This document shows positions 16,102 through 23,124 of a DNA stretch of 23,675 nucleotides, piece after piece (the stretch's first letter is position 1; each line of letters opens with the position of its first letter). Below the pieces are notes generated by a model. That model did not search any database. It was given only the letters and a program-made list of their open reading frames with translations, and was not told where the DNA came from. The stretch is from Pseudomonadota bacterium (lineage in GTDB: Bacteria; Pseudomonadota; Gammaproteobacteria; Xanthomonadales; Xanthomonadaceae), in assembly GCA_023395465.1 (NCBI GenBank), contig JAEWZE010000181.1, forward strand, positions 1-23,675, written 5' to 3'. Position numbers and translations under genes: made by a program.

Positions 16102-18288
16102 TTACTGGGTCCAGCGGCCCGGGCCGGTGGACTCGGGCAGCACCTGCGCCGACAGGCGCCGGTCATGGTTGAGCAGCCGCACCGCGTCGGCCAGAATCGC
16201 CGCCGACTCGTGCAGGAGCGGATCCGGCCGCTTCTCCGCCGCCTTCTCGCGGGCCGCGTCTTCGGCCACGTCGCGCTCGCTGGCCTGCAGGCCGTCGTCG
16301 GTGCTGCTGTCGGCCAGCGGGTCGAGGGCCAGGCCAAGCGCCTTGCGCTCTTCCTGGCGGCGGGCGCGCTTGGCCTCGTCGCGGTCGCGTTCGGCGCGCC
16401 GCTCGGCTTCGTTGAGCGAGACGTACTTCTTCTCGCGTTCGGCCCGGAACTCGGCCACGTCCTCCGACCACCAGCGGAACTCGTGGTCGCTCGCCACGCG
16501 CTGCTTGTGCAGGACCTGCAGCTTGGGCAGCAGCGGCGCGAAGTCGCCATAGCGCTGGTGCGGCACGGCCGCGATCTGGCGCCATTCCAGCGCGTTGTCG
16601 TAGGTGCTTTCGCCGAACTCGCTGGCGTCGACCGTCACCGGGAACGCCAGGTCGGGCACGACGCCGCGATTCTGCGTGCTGCTGCCACCGGGCAGGAAGA
16701 ACTGCGCGATGGTCAGCTTGACGTGCCCGTAGCGGTCGCCCTCGGACGCCGGCCAGCGGTCCAGCGGCACGATGTTCTGCACCGTGCCCTTGCCGAACGA
16801 GGTCTCGCCGATGACCAGGCCGCGACCGTAGTCCTGGATCGCGCCGGCGAAGATCTCCGACGCCGAGGCCGAGCCGCGGTTGATCAGGACCGCCAGCGGC
16901 CCGTCCCAGGACACGCCCGCGGTGCGGTCGCTTTCCACGCTGACGCGGCCGCCGGATTCGCGCACCTGCACCACCGGGCCCTTGTCGATGAACAGCCCGG
17001 TCAGCTCGATCGCCTCGTTGAGCGACCCGCCGCCGTTGCTGCGCAGGTCCAGCACCACGCCGTCGATGCCGTCGGCGCGGAACTCCCCCAGCAGCCGGGC
17101 GACGTCGCGGGTGGCCGAGGTGTACTCGCCATTGCGGGTGCGCCGGCCTTCGAAATCCTGGTAGAACGCGGGCAGCTTGATCACGCCGATGCGCTTCTCG
17201 GCACCGCCCTCGACCGCAGGCAGGGTGATGACCTCGGACTTGGCCGCCTGTTCCTCGAGCTTGATGCGGGCGCGGGTGAGCACGACGCGCACCGGGGTGC
17301 TGTCCAGCGTCGCCTCGCCGGGAATCACGTCCAGCCGCACCTGGGTCTCCTTGGGACCCTTGATCTTCTCCACCACGTCATCCAGGCGCCAGCCCACCAC
17401 GTCCTCCATCGGACCGCTGGTGCCCTGGCCGACGCCAACGATGCGATCGCCGGCCTTGAACTTCCCGCTGAGCGCGGCCGGCCCGCCGGCGATGAGTTCG
17501 CGGATCACCACCACGTCGTCCTGCTTCTGCAGCTGCGCGCCGATGCCTTCCAGCGACAGCGACATGCTCTGCGTGAACAGCTTCGCGGTGCGCGGGCTCA
17601 TGTAGTCGGTATGCGGATCGACCGTCGAGGTATAGGCGTTGAGGAAGGTCTGGAACGCATCCTCCTGCTTGAGCGCGGCGACGTTGTTGGCCAGGTTGAG
17701 GTAGCGCCGGTCGAGGGTCTTGCGGATCTCGTCGGGCGCCTTGCCGGCGAGCTTGAGCCGCAGCCAGTCGTTGCGCACCGACTGCTTCCACAGCGCGTCG
17801 AGCGTGGCGGCATCGCGGGCCCACGCCGCTTCCTCGCGGTCGTACTCCCAGCGGTCGTCGCCGGTGAAATCGAAGATGTCCTGTTCGAGCAGGTCGCGCG
17901 CGTAGGCGACGCGGTCGGCCACGCGCTGCTTGTAGACGGCGAAGATCGTGTACGCCGGCTCGAGGTTGCCGCTGCGCACGTTCTCGCCCATCGCCGGCCG
18001 GTAGGCCTCGAAGCGGGCGATGTCGGCAGCGGTGAAGAACAGCTTGGAGCCGTCCAGCGCCTCCAGGTAGTGGTCGAAGATCTCAGCCGACATGGTCGCG
18101 TCGAGCGGCCGCGGCCGATAGGCATAGCGGCTGTCCGACAGCAGTCCGTAGACCAGCTTGGAGGTGGTGGCCTGCTCGGCGGTGGGCGCGCCGGGCAGCG
18201 CATCGCCCTCGCTGCGCGCCATCAGCCCCAGCGGCACGGCCAGCGCCAGGGCGATCAGGGTGACGGAAGCGATGCGGTTCAATTTCAT
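16102..18288 (-). CDS. prc: Carboxy-terminal processing (tail-specific) protease
   Basis: 728 aa, similar to E. coli Prc/Tsp (682 aa). It is a periplasmic serine protease that recognises C-termini of envelope proteins, including peptidoglycan hydrolases and SsrA-tagged exported proteins. Residues 1-25 look like a signal peptide (MKLNRIASVTLIALALAVPL). A PDZ domain sits around GIGAQLQKQDDVVVIRELI and GDRIVGVGQG. The Ser/Lys dyad is S475 in SASASE and K500 in FGKGTVQ, 25 residues apart as in E. coli (S452/K477). The C-terminal helical DUF3340-like region is highly charged (AERRAERDRDEAKRARRQEE). The start at 18288 is chosen for the signal peptide, although the frame is open upstream to 18366. 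An AGGA about 10 nt upstream may be the RBS. Confidence 0.95.
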   Translation of the reverse strand: MKLNRIASVTLIALALAVPLGLMARSEGDALPGAPTAEQATTSKLVYGLLSDSRYAYRPRPLDATMSAEIFDHYLEALDGSKLFFTAADIARFEAYRPAMGENVRSGNLEPAYTIFAVYKQRVADRVAYARDLLEQDIFDFTGDDRWEYDREEAAWARDAATLDALWKQSVRNDWLRLKLAGKAPDEIRKTLDRRYLNLANNVAALKQEDAFQTFLNAYTSTVDPHTDYMSPRTAKLFTQSMSLSLEGIGAQLQKQDDVVVIRELIAGGPAALSGKFKAGDRIVGVGQGTSGPMEDVVGWRLDDVVEKIKGPKETQVRLDVIPGEATLDSTPVRVVLTRARIKLEEQAAKSEVITLPAVEGGAEKRIGVIKLPAFYQDFEGRRTRNGEYTSATRDVARLLGEFRADGIDGVVLDLRSNGGGSLNEAIELTGLFIDKGPVVQVRESGGRVSVESDRTAGVSWDGPLAVLINRGSASASEIFAGAIQDYGRGLVIGETSFGKGTVQNIVPLDRWPASEGDRYGHVKLTIAQFFLPGGSSTQNRGVVPDLAFPVTVDASEFGESTYDNALEWRQIAAVPHQRYGDFAPLLPKLQVLHKQRVASDHEFRWWSEDVAEFRAEREKKYVSLNEAERRAERDRDEAKRARRQEERKALGLALDPLADSSTDDGLQASERDVAEDAAREKAAEKRPDPLLHESAAILADAVRLLNHDRRLSAQVLPESTGPGRWTQ

Positions 18289-18472
18289 CGGGAACGATCC
18301 TGGTGTGCGGTCCGTGTGCGCTGCGCAGACGATGCCGCCATGTTCTGACCCCGCGCCAGTGCACAAAGTTGCGCGGCGCGGTCCACTCTATCGGGCAGGG
18401 CTGCAGGCAACGTGAACGCGGGCCTGCGTCGACGGATCCGGCATGCCGGCCCGCCAGTCGCGGCCGAACCTT

Positions 18473-18498
18473 GCGTGAAGAGTCACGCGGCGCGCCGC
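18473..18498 (-). terminator. Inverted repeats just after lipA, weak terminator candidate
   Basis: Reading from lipA there is a perfect 12-bp palindrome GCGGCGCGCCGC (18487-18498), overlapping a GCGTGA-AGAG-TCACGC hairpin (18473-18488). There is no T tract, so termination would be inefficient or factor-dependent. The rest of the 211-bp gap between lipA and prc shows nothing definite. Confidence 0.3.
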
Positions 18499-18499
18499 C

Positions 18500-19507
18500 T
18501 CAGGCGGCCACGCCGGCCTCTTTCGCCTGGCGGTCGGCGTGGTAGGACGAGCGTACCAGCGGCCCGGACGCCACGTGGCTGAAGCCCAGCGACATCCCGT
18601 AATCCTCCAGCGCCTTGAACTCGTCCGGCGTCCAGTAGCGCAGCACCGGATGGTGGTGCGGGGACGGCTGCAGGTACTGGCCGATGGTGACCATCTCCAC
18701 GTCGTGCGCGCGCAGGTCGCGCAGGGTGCCCTGCACCTGCTCCATGGTTTCGCCCAGGCCGAGCATGATCCCCGACTTGGTCGGCACCCCGGGATGCTGC
18801 GCCTTGAACTTCTGCAGCAGGGTCAGCGACCACTGGTAGTCGGCACCGGGGCGCACGTTGCGGTACAGCTCCGGCACGGTCTCGACGTTGTGGTTGAACA
18901 CGTCCGGCGGCGCGGTGGCCAGGATCTCCAGCGCGCGCTCCATGCGGCCGCGGCCGCGGAAATCGGGGGTGAGGATCTCGATGCGGATCGCCGGCGACTG
19001 CGCGCGCACCGCCTCGATGCAGTCGACGAAATGCTGGGCGCCGCCGTCGCGCAGGTCGTCGCGGTCCACCGAGGTGATGACCACGTACTTCAGGCCCATG
19101 TCGGCGATGGTGTTGGCCAGGTTCAGCGGCTCGGACGCGTCCGGCGGCTTGGGCCGCCCATGGGCCACGTCGCAGAACGAGCAGCGTCGCGTGCAGACCT
19201 CGCCCAGGATCATGAAGGTCGCGGTGCCGTGGCCGAAGCATTCGTGGATGTTCGGGCAGCTGGCTTCCTCGCACACCGTGACCAGGCGGTTCTTGCGCAG
19301 CTTCGACTTGAGCGCCGCGACCGCGCCGTTGGACGGGATCCGCACGCGGATCCAGGAGGGTTTGCGCAGCACCGGCGCGTCGACGAACTCCACCGGCGAG
19401 CGCGCGATCTTGTCGCCGGCCAGCTGCTTGGCGCCCGCTTCCAGCGGCGCGGAAGCGGCCTGCTGCACGACCTGCAGGGGGATGGAGCGCGGGCTGGACT
19501 CGGACAT
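18500..19507 (-). CDS. lipA: Lipoyl synthase
   Basis: 335 aa. A radical SAM enzyme that inserts two sulfurs into protein-bound octanoyl groups to make lipoate on 2-oxoacid dehydrogenases and the glycine cleavage H protein. Both iron-sulfur clusters are encoded: the auxiliary cluster by C79-x4-C84-x5-C90 (CEEASCPNIHEC), and the SAM cluster by C105-x3-C109-x2-C112 (CTRRCSFC). The C-terminal RSSYHAD provides the conserved RSSY serine ligand. LGEVCTRRC, ITSVDRDDLRDGGA and FNHNVETVPELY are family hallmarks. It starts 6 bp after the lipB stop with no obvious Shine-Dalgarno, suggesting coupling to lipB. Confidence 0.97.
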   Translation of the reverse strand: MSESSPRSIPLQVVQQAASAPLEAGAKQLAGDKIARSPVEFVDAPVLRKPSWIRVRIPSNGAVAALKSKLRKNRLVTVCEEASCPNIHECFGHGTATFMILGEVCTRRCSFCDVAHGRPKPPDASEPLNLANTIADMGLKYVVITSVDRDDLRDGGAQHFVDCIEAVRAQSPAIRIEILTPDFRGRGRMERALEILATAPPDVFNHNVETVPELYRNVRPGADYQWSLTLLQKFKAQHPGVPTKSGIMLGLGETMEQVQGTLRDLRAHDVEMVTIGQYLQPSPHHHPVLRYWTPDEFKALEDYGMSLGFSHVASGPLVRSSYHADRQAKEAGVAA

Positions 19508-19513
19508 GACGGC

Positions 19514-20260
19514 TCAGGCGGCTCGGGCCGCGGCGGTGGGAAGGGGGTTGGCCAGGTCGGGCGCGGGCGCCGCACGCAGCGCCAGCCCGAACTGCCGGGC
19601 CAGTTCGTCCAGCAGGACGGGCTTGACCGCGTCCATGCCCGACGGACCGCCCAAGTCTAGCATCGAGGTCACCTGCAGCCCGGCGTAGCCGCAGGGATTG
19701 ATGCGGCGGAACGGTTCCAGGTCCATGGCGATGTTGAAGGCCAGGCCGTGGAAGGTGCGGCCGTGGCGCACGCGGATGCCGAGGGCGGCGACCTTGGCAT
19801 CGCCCACGTACACGCCCGGTGCGCCCTCGCGCCGCGCGCCGAGGATGTTCCATTCCAGCAGCGTGTCGATCAGCGCCTGCTCGATGCGGCACACGTAGTC
19901 GCGCACGCCCAGGCCCAGCCGGCGGATGTCGAGCAGCGGATAGACCACGATCTGGCCAGGCCCGTGGTAGGTCACCTGGCCGCCGCGATCGACGTGGACC
20001 ACCGGGATCGCGCCCGGTGCCAGCACGTGCTCGGGCTTGCCGGCCTGGCCGAGGGTGAACACCGGATCGTGCTCGACCACCCACAGTTCATCCATCGAAT
20101 CCGCATCGCGGGCGTCGGTGAAACGCTGCATTGCACGCCACACCGGCTCATAGGGCTGGCGGCCGAGGTCGCGGACCAGGCATCCGCTGGCTGCATGAGC
20201 CGTCGCGGGACCGGCGCAGGCGGCCACGGTGTCGCTCACCGCGGCGCCCCGCCCCGGCAT
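19514..20260 (-). CDS. lipB: Octanoyl-[acyl-carrier-protein]:protein octanoyltransferase
   Basis: 248 aa from the ATG at 20260. It moves octanoate from acyl carrier protein to lipoyl domains, providing the substrate of LipA. The catalytic pair is present: K156 in GDAKVAALG and C190 in NPCGYAGL, 34 residues apart as in E. coli (K135, C169). DRGGQVTYHGPGQIVVYPLL and HGLAFNIAMDL are conserved pocket strands. A GTG at 20239 (MSDTVAAC) is an alternative start giving 241 aa; both leave an unconserved N-terminal stretch before CLVRDLGRQPYEP. The C-terminus after the catalytic domain is Ala/Pro-rich. It is second in the ybeD-lipB-lipA operon, with a GC-only palindrome between ybeD and its start. Confidence 0.95.
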   Translation of the reverse strand: MPGRGAAVSDTVAACAGPATAHAASGCLVRDLGRQPYEPVWRAMQRFTDARDADSMDELWVVEHDPVFTLGQAGKPEHVLAPGAIPVVHVDRGGQVTYHGPGQIVVYPLLDIRRLGLGVRDYVCRIEQALIDTLLEWNILGARREGAPGVYVGDAKVAALGIRVRHGRTFHGLAFNIAMDLEPFRRINPCGYAGLQVTSMLDLGGPSGMDAVKPVLLDELARQFGLALRAAPAPDLANPLPTAAARAA

Positions 20261-20262
20261 GC

Positions 20263-20278
20263 CCCCGCGCGCGCGGGG
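20263..20278. repeat. 16-bp GC palindrome between the ybeD-like gene and lipB
   Basis: CCCCGCGCGCGCGGGG is a perfect palindrome with an alternating CG core, sitting a few bases upstream of the lipB ATG. In mRNA it could form a hairpin that hides the translation start. Confidence 0.5.
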
Positions 20279-20291
20279 CGGTGCAGGGACG

Positions 20292-20570
20292 TCACAGCGT
20301 CCATTTCACCTCGGGATGGTTGCGCAGGGCAGTGTGCGCGGCCTCGTACTGGGCGCGATCGCCGGCGCGAAAGCTCAGTTTCACCGAGACGAAGCGGCCG
20401 CCGCTGCTTTCGCGCCACTGGATGGATTCTTCCAGTACGGTCAGGCCGGCTTCGGTGAGCAGGCGCGGGATTTCGCCCTCCAGCCCGACGCCAGCCGGCC
20501 CCATCGCGGTGATCTCGAACACGCCCGGGAACTGGAAGCCGTGTTCAGGGTTGTCGGATTTGATTTCCAT
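20292..20570 (-). CDS. ybeD: DUF493 (YbeD) family protein
   Basis: 92 aa, the normal size of the DUF493/YbeD family, a small ACT-like alpha/beta fold of unknown function. Hallmarks are the N-terminal HGFQFPGVFEITAMG and the C-terminal region with LSFRAGDRAQYEAAHTALR...VKWTL. In E. coli ybeD also lies just before lipB, and a role linked to lipoate metabolism has been suggested from this context only. The start at 20570 is supported by conservation of the FPxxFxITAMG segment about 13 residues in. No Shine-Dalgarno is visible; a CATAAT hexamer ends 6 nt upstream, suggesting a leaderless transcript. Confidence 0.93.
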   Translation of the reverse strand: MEIKSDNPEHGFQFPGVFEITAMGPAGVGLEGEIPRLLTEAGLTVLEESIQWRESSGGRFVSVKLSFRAGDRAQYEAAHTALRNHPEVKWTL

Positions 20571-20576
20571 CCGCCG

Positions 20577-20582
20577 ATTATG
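20577..20582 (-). promoter_or_regulatory. Candidate -10 element of the ybeD-lipB-lipA operon
   Basis: On the reverse strand, CATAAT (five of six matches to TATAAT) ends 6 nt before the ybeD ATG, so transcription would begin at about the start codon. The -35 region (TTTGGG at 17-bp spacing) is weak. Confidence 0.5.
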
Positions 20583-20624
20583 GGGGCGCGACGCGCGATC
20601 CCAAACCGGCGGCCCGAACGCGAA

Positions 20625-20646
20625 ACGGCCGCCTCGCGGCGGCCGT
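20625..20646 (-). terminator. Terminator-like hairpin after the CsgG-like gene
   Basis: ACGGCCGCC and GGCGGCCGT form a perfect 9-bp stem with a 4-base loop. On the reverse strand it is followed by TTCGCGTT, only moderately T-rich. It lies 26 bp past the CsgG-like stop and upstream of the ybeD promoter. Confidence 0.6.
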
Positions 20647-20671
20647 CTGCGTCTTCAGGCGGAATGCGGCT

Positions 20672-21634
20672 TCAGCGCGACAGCTGCAGCAGGCTCGAGG
20701 ACACCCAGCCCTTGTTGCCCAGCTCGTCCTCGACTTCCCACATCACGCCCTGCTTGGCGCCGGTGGGATACAGCATCATGCCCACGTCGAGGTCGCGCAC
20801 CACGCCCTTGCCGTCGGCACCGGTGAACAGGCGCGCGGGCTTGGTGACGGTCACCGCCTGCTGGGCGTTGGCCGCCGAGGCGTCCTCGGGCAGGCCGCCG
20901 AGCTGGGCGACCAGGTCGGTGTAGGCCTGCAGGTAGGCCAGGGTGATGACCTGGCCGAGTTCGGTGTTGGCGTAGCCGCCGACGCCCGCGGCGCCCAGGC
21001 CGCTGCCGCCGAACAGGCCGCCGCCCGCGCCCCAACCGATGTCGGTCTTCTTTGCATGGCCTTCGGCCATCGCGACCTGCTCGGACGAACGCACGTCGGT
21101 GACGGTCAGCACCACGTCGGCAGTCTTGCTCTTGAAGTTCAGCCCGCCGACGAGCGCGCCCGCGCGGCCGCCGATCAGTCCCCCCAGCAGGCCGCCCACG
21201 GCATTGCCGCCGGCGTTGCTGTTGGCGCCGATCAGGTCGGGCACCATCACGTAGTCGGCCGCCTTGATCTGGCCCTTGCCGATGTTGGAGCGGTTGCGCA
21301 GCTCACCGCCCGCGCCGAGGTCGCGTTCGCGCATCGCGGCATCGAGACCGGCGCCGCGGTCCACCAGGGTGAAACAGCGCGACTTGTTGACGAACACCTT
21401 GATCAGGCGCGACGGCGCGGGCAGCTGCTGGCCGCTCCACCAGTGCACGCCGTCCTCGGGTTCGATCACCGAGATGGCGCCCAGCGGCTGTGCGCACACC
21501 GGGATCTGCGCCACCTGTTCCTGCCGCCGCTCCTGCGCGCTCTGGCGCTGGGCCAGCGCCGGCGTGGCCACGGCCAGCATGGCCACCGTCGAAAGCGCGG
21601 CCGCAACGGCGCGCCTGCCATTGAATACGGACAT
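20672..21634 (-). CDS. CsgG/HfaB-like exported protein with C-terminal SH3-like segment
   Basis: 320 aa. Residues 1-28 are a signal peptide ending PALA before QRQ, with no lipobox cysteine, unlike CsgG itself, which is an outer-membrane lipoprotein. The middle resembles the CsgG/HfaB family: RLIKVFVNKSRCFTLVDRG, MRERDLGAGGE, AADYVMVPDLIG, a glycine-rich turn region (about residues 140-165), then TADVVLTVTDVRSSEQVAMAEG and a second glycine-rich stretch. The last ~55 residues (LFTGADGKGVVRDL...NKGWVSSSLLQLS) look like an SH3-type beta-barrel (inference). CsgG proteins form pores for curli subunits; no curli genes are nearby, so another envelope role is likely. The start is fixed by GGGGAG 5 nt before the ATG. 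Alternative label: CsgG domain lipoprotein-like protein of unknown function. Confidence 0.8.
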   Translation of the reverse strand: MSVFNGRRAVAAALSTVAMLAVATPALAQRQSAQERRQEQVAQIPVCAQPLGAISVIEPEDGVHWWSGQQLPAPSRLIKVFVNKSRCFTLVDRGAGLDAAMRERDLGAGGELRNRSNIGKGQIKAADYVMVPDLIGANSNAGGNAVGGLLGGLIGGRAGALVGGLNFKSKTADVVLTVTDVRSSEQVAMAEGHAKKTDIGWGAGGGLFGGSGLGAAGVGGYANTELGQVITLAYLQAYTDLVAQLGGLPEDASAANAQQAVTVTKPARLFTGADGKGVVRDLDVGMMLYPTGAKQGVMWEVEDELGNKGWVSSSLLQLSR

Positions 21635-21639
21635 CGAGT

Positions 21640-21645
21640 CTCCCC
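21640..21645 (-). promoter_or_regulatory. Ribosome binding site of the CsgG-like gene
   Basis: GGGGAG on the reverse strand, 5 nt before the ATG at 21634. It excludes the longer open frame beginning at 21685. Confidence 0.75.
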
Positions 21646-21730
21646 TTATCCCTGAAGTTGTCTGTGCGGGCGCGCATCGGCGCACCCGTTCCCCACGCGT
21701 ACAGATGCATCCTGCATCGCACGCGCCGGG

Positions 21731-21758
21731 ATCTTAGCAGACACGTTGTCCGTGACAG
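21731..21758 (-). promoter_or_regulatory. Candidate promoter of the CsgG-like gene
   Basis: On the reverse strand, CTGTCA (21753-21758, four of six to the -35 consensus) and TAAGAT (21731-21736) are 16 bp apart. Transcription would start near 21724, giving a leader of about 90 nt. Confidence 0.5.
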
Positions 21759-21769
21759 GGAGCGGACAA
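21746..21769. promoter_or_regulatory. Palindromic candidate operator TTGTCCG-N10-CGGACAA
   Basis: Perfect 7-bp inverted arms at 21746-21752 and 21763-21769, with centres 17 bp apart, enclose the predicted -35 hexamer. This is a typical layout for a dimeric repressor or activator site. The regulator is unknown. Confidence 0.5.
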
Positions 21770-21810
21770 CCGGGCCCGGGAATCCGCGCCCAGCCCTCGA
21801 CCGCGCGGGA

Positions 21811-23034
21811 TCAGACCGACTTCCACCACATCAGGAATTCGTGCCACAGACGCTTGAAGAAGCCCGCCTCCTCCACAGCCTGCAGCGCCACCAGCGGACG
21901 CTCGGCCACGACCTTGCCGTCCAGGGTCACCCGCACCTTGCCGATGGCCTGGCCCTTGGTGATCGGCGCCACCAGGGTCTCGGGCACGTCCATCGACGGC
22001 TTGAGCTGGTCGTACTTGCCGCGCGGCAGGCTGACCAGCAGCGGCGCGGCCACGCCCAGCTGCACTTCGTCCACCGCGCCCTTCCACACCTTCTGCGTGG
22101 AGACCGCGTTGGAGGCGTCGTACAGGCGGTGGGTCTCGTGGAAACGGAAACCCCAGTTGAGCAGCGCCAGCGAATCGGTGGCGCGCTGCGCCTCGCCGCT
22201 GGAGCCCATCACCACCGAGATCAGGCGCTGGTCGCCGCGCTTGGCCGAGGCCATCAGGCAGTAGCCGGCCGCGGAGTGGTGGCCGGTCTTGATGCCGTCG
22301 ACGCTGGAGTCCCGCCACAGCAGCAGGTTGCGGTTGCGCTGGGTGATCGGCCCGACCGTGAACTCCTTGATCGCGTTGTAGCTGTACTCCTCGGGGAAGT
22401 CGCGCACCATCGCGCGGCCAAGCAGGGCCAGGTCGCGCGGGGTCGAGTAGTGCTCGGGCTCGGACAGGCCGTGCGAGTTGACGAAGTTGGAGTTGGTCAT
22501 GCCGATGCGCTTGGCGTAGGCGTTCATCAGCGCGGCGAAGGCGTCCTCGCTGCCGGCGACATGCTCGGCCAGGGCGATCGCGGCGTCGTTGCCCGACTGC
22601 ACCACCATCCCCTTTTCCATTTCCAGCAGCGGCGCGGTCTGGTTGACCGGGAAGCCGCTGTAGCTGCCGTCGGTGCCGGCGCCGCCCTTGCGCCAGGCGT
22701 TCTCGGTCATCATCACCTGGTCGTCGGCCTTGACCTTGCCGGCCTTCATCTCGGCCGCGATCACGTAGCTGGTCAGCACCTTGGTGATGCTGGCCGGCTC
22801 GACCCGTTCATCGACGTTCTCGCCGGCCAGGATCTGGCCGCTGGCGTAGTCCATCAGCAGCCAGGCGTTGCCGGTCACCGCCGGCGGCGGCGGGGTCGGC
22901 AGCGCGTCGCTCAGGGCCGCGGCCGGTGCCGCCTGTGCGGGCCGTGGCGTCTCCTGGGCGGTCGCCAGGCCGACGACGAGCAGGGCGGCCAGCGCGGCCA
23001 CGGCGATGCGACGGGTCAGGAAAGCGGATTTCAT
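21811..23034 (-). CDS. dacA: Serine-type D-Ala-D-Ala carboxypeptidase (PBP5/6 family)
   Basis: 407 aa. A periplasmic low-molecular-weight penicillin-binding protein that trims the terminal D-Ala of peptidoglycan pentapeptides. There is a signal peptide at residues 1-26 (ALLVVGLATA), followed by an Ala/Pro linker to about residue 52. Active-site motifs are S82-I-T-K85 (PASITKVLT), S147-G-N149 (VQSGNDAAIALAE) and K249-T-G251 (VDGIKTGHH). A C-terminal beta domain (PBP5_C, about 310-385) and the amphipathic membrane anchor FFKRLWHEFLMWWKSV complete the family plan. It lies between the RlpA-like gene and the CsgG-like gene, as dacA follows rlpA in E. coli. The symbol dacC is also used for this protein in related genomes. 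The linker contains one copy of a 37-bp exact repeat. Confidence 0.95.
   Translation of the reverse strand: MKSAFLTRRIAVAALAALLVVGLATAQETPRPAQAAPAAALSDALPTPPPPAVTGNAWLLMDYASGQILAGENVDERVEPASITKVLTSYVIAAEMKAGKVKADDQVMMTENAWRKGGAGTDGSYSGFPVNQTAPLLEMEKGMVVQSGNDAAIALAEHVAGSEDAFAALMNAYAKRIGMTNSNFVNSHGLSEPEHYSTPRDLALLGRAMVRDFPEEYSYNAIKEFTVGPITQRNRNLLLWRDSSVDGIKTGHHSAAGYCLMASAKRGDQRLISVVMGSSGEAQRATDSLALLNWGFRFHETHRLYDASNAVSTQKVWKGAVDEVQLGVAAPLLVSLPRGKYDQLKPSMDVPETLVAPITKGQAIGKVRVTLDGKVVAERPLVALQAVEEAGFFKRLWHEFLMWWKSV
22889..22925. repeat. 37-bp exact direct repeat, copy 1 (in dac)
   Basis: Identical base for base to 23639-23675. It encodes AALSDALPTP in the linker after the dac signal peptide. Confidence 0.9.
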
Positions 23035-23124
23035 CGGGTAGCGGACTCCGGTGTGCCGGACATCCCTGGCCGGACGGAAACATGGACGGTCGCGGGCGCG
23101 GTCCTGCGACGAAAGTCGGACAGT

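Noticed and set aside
15649..18348. Open frame of about 900 codons on the + strand
   Set aside because: It lies antisense to prc, which has signal peptide, PDZ and Ser/Lys dyad. The + strand translation has no recognisable motif.
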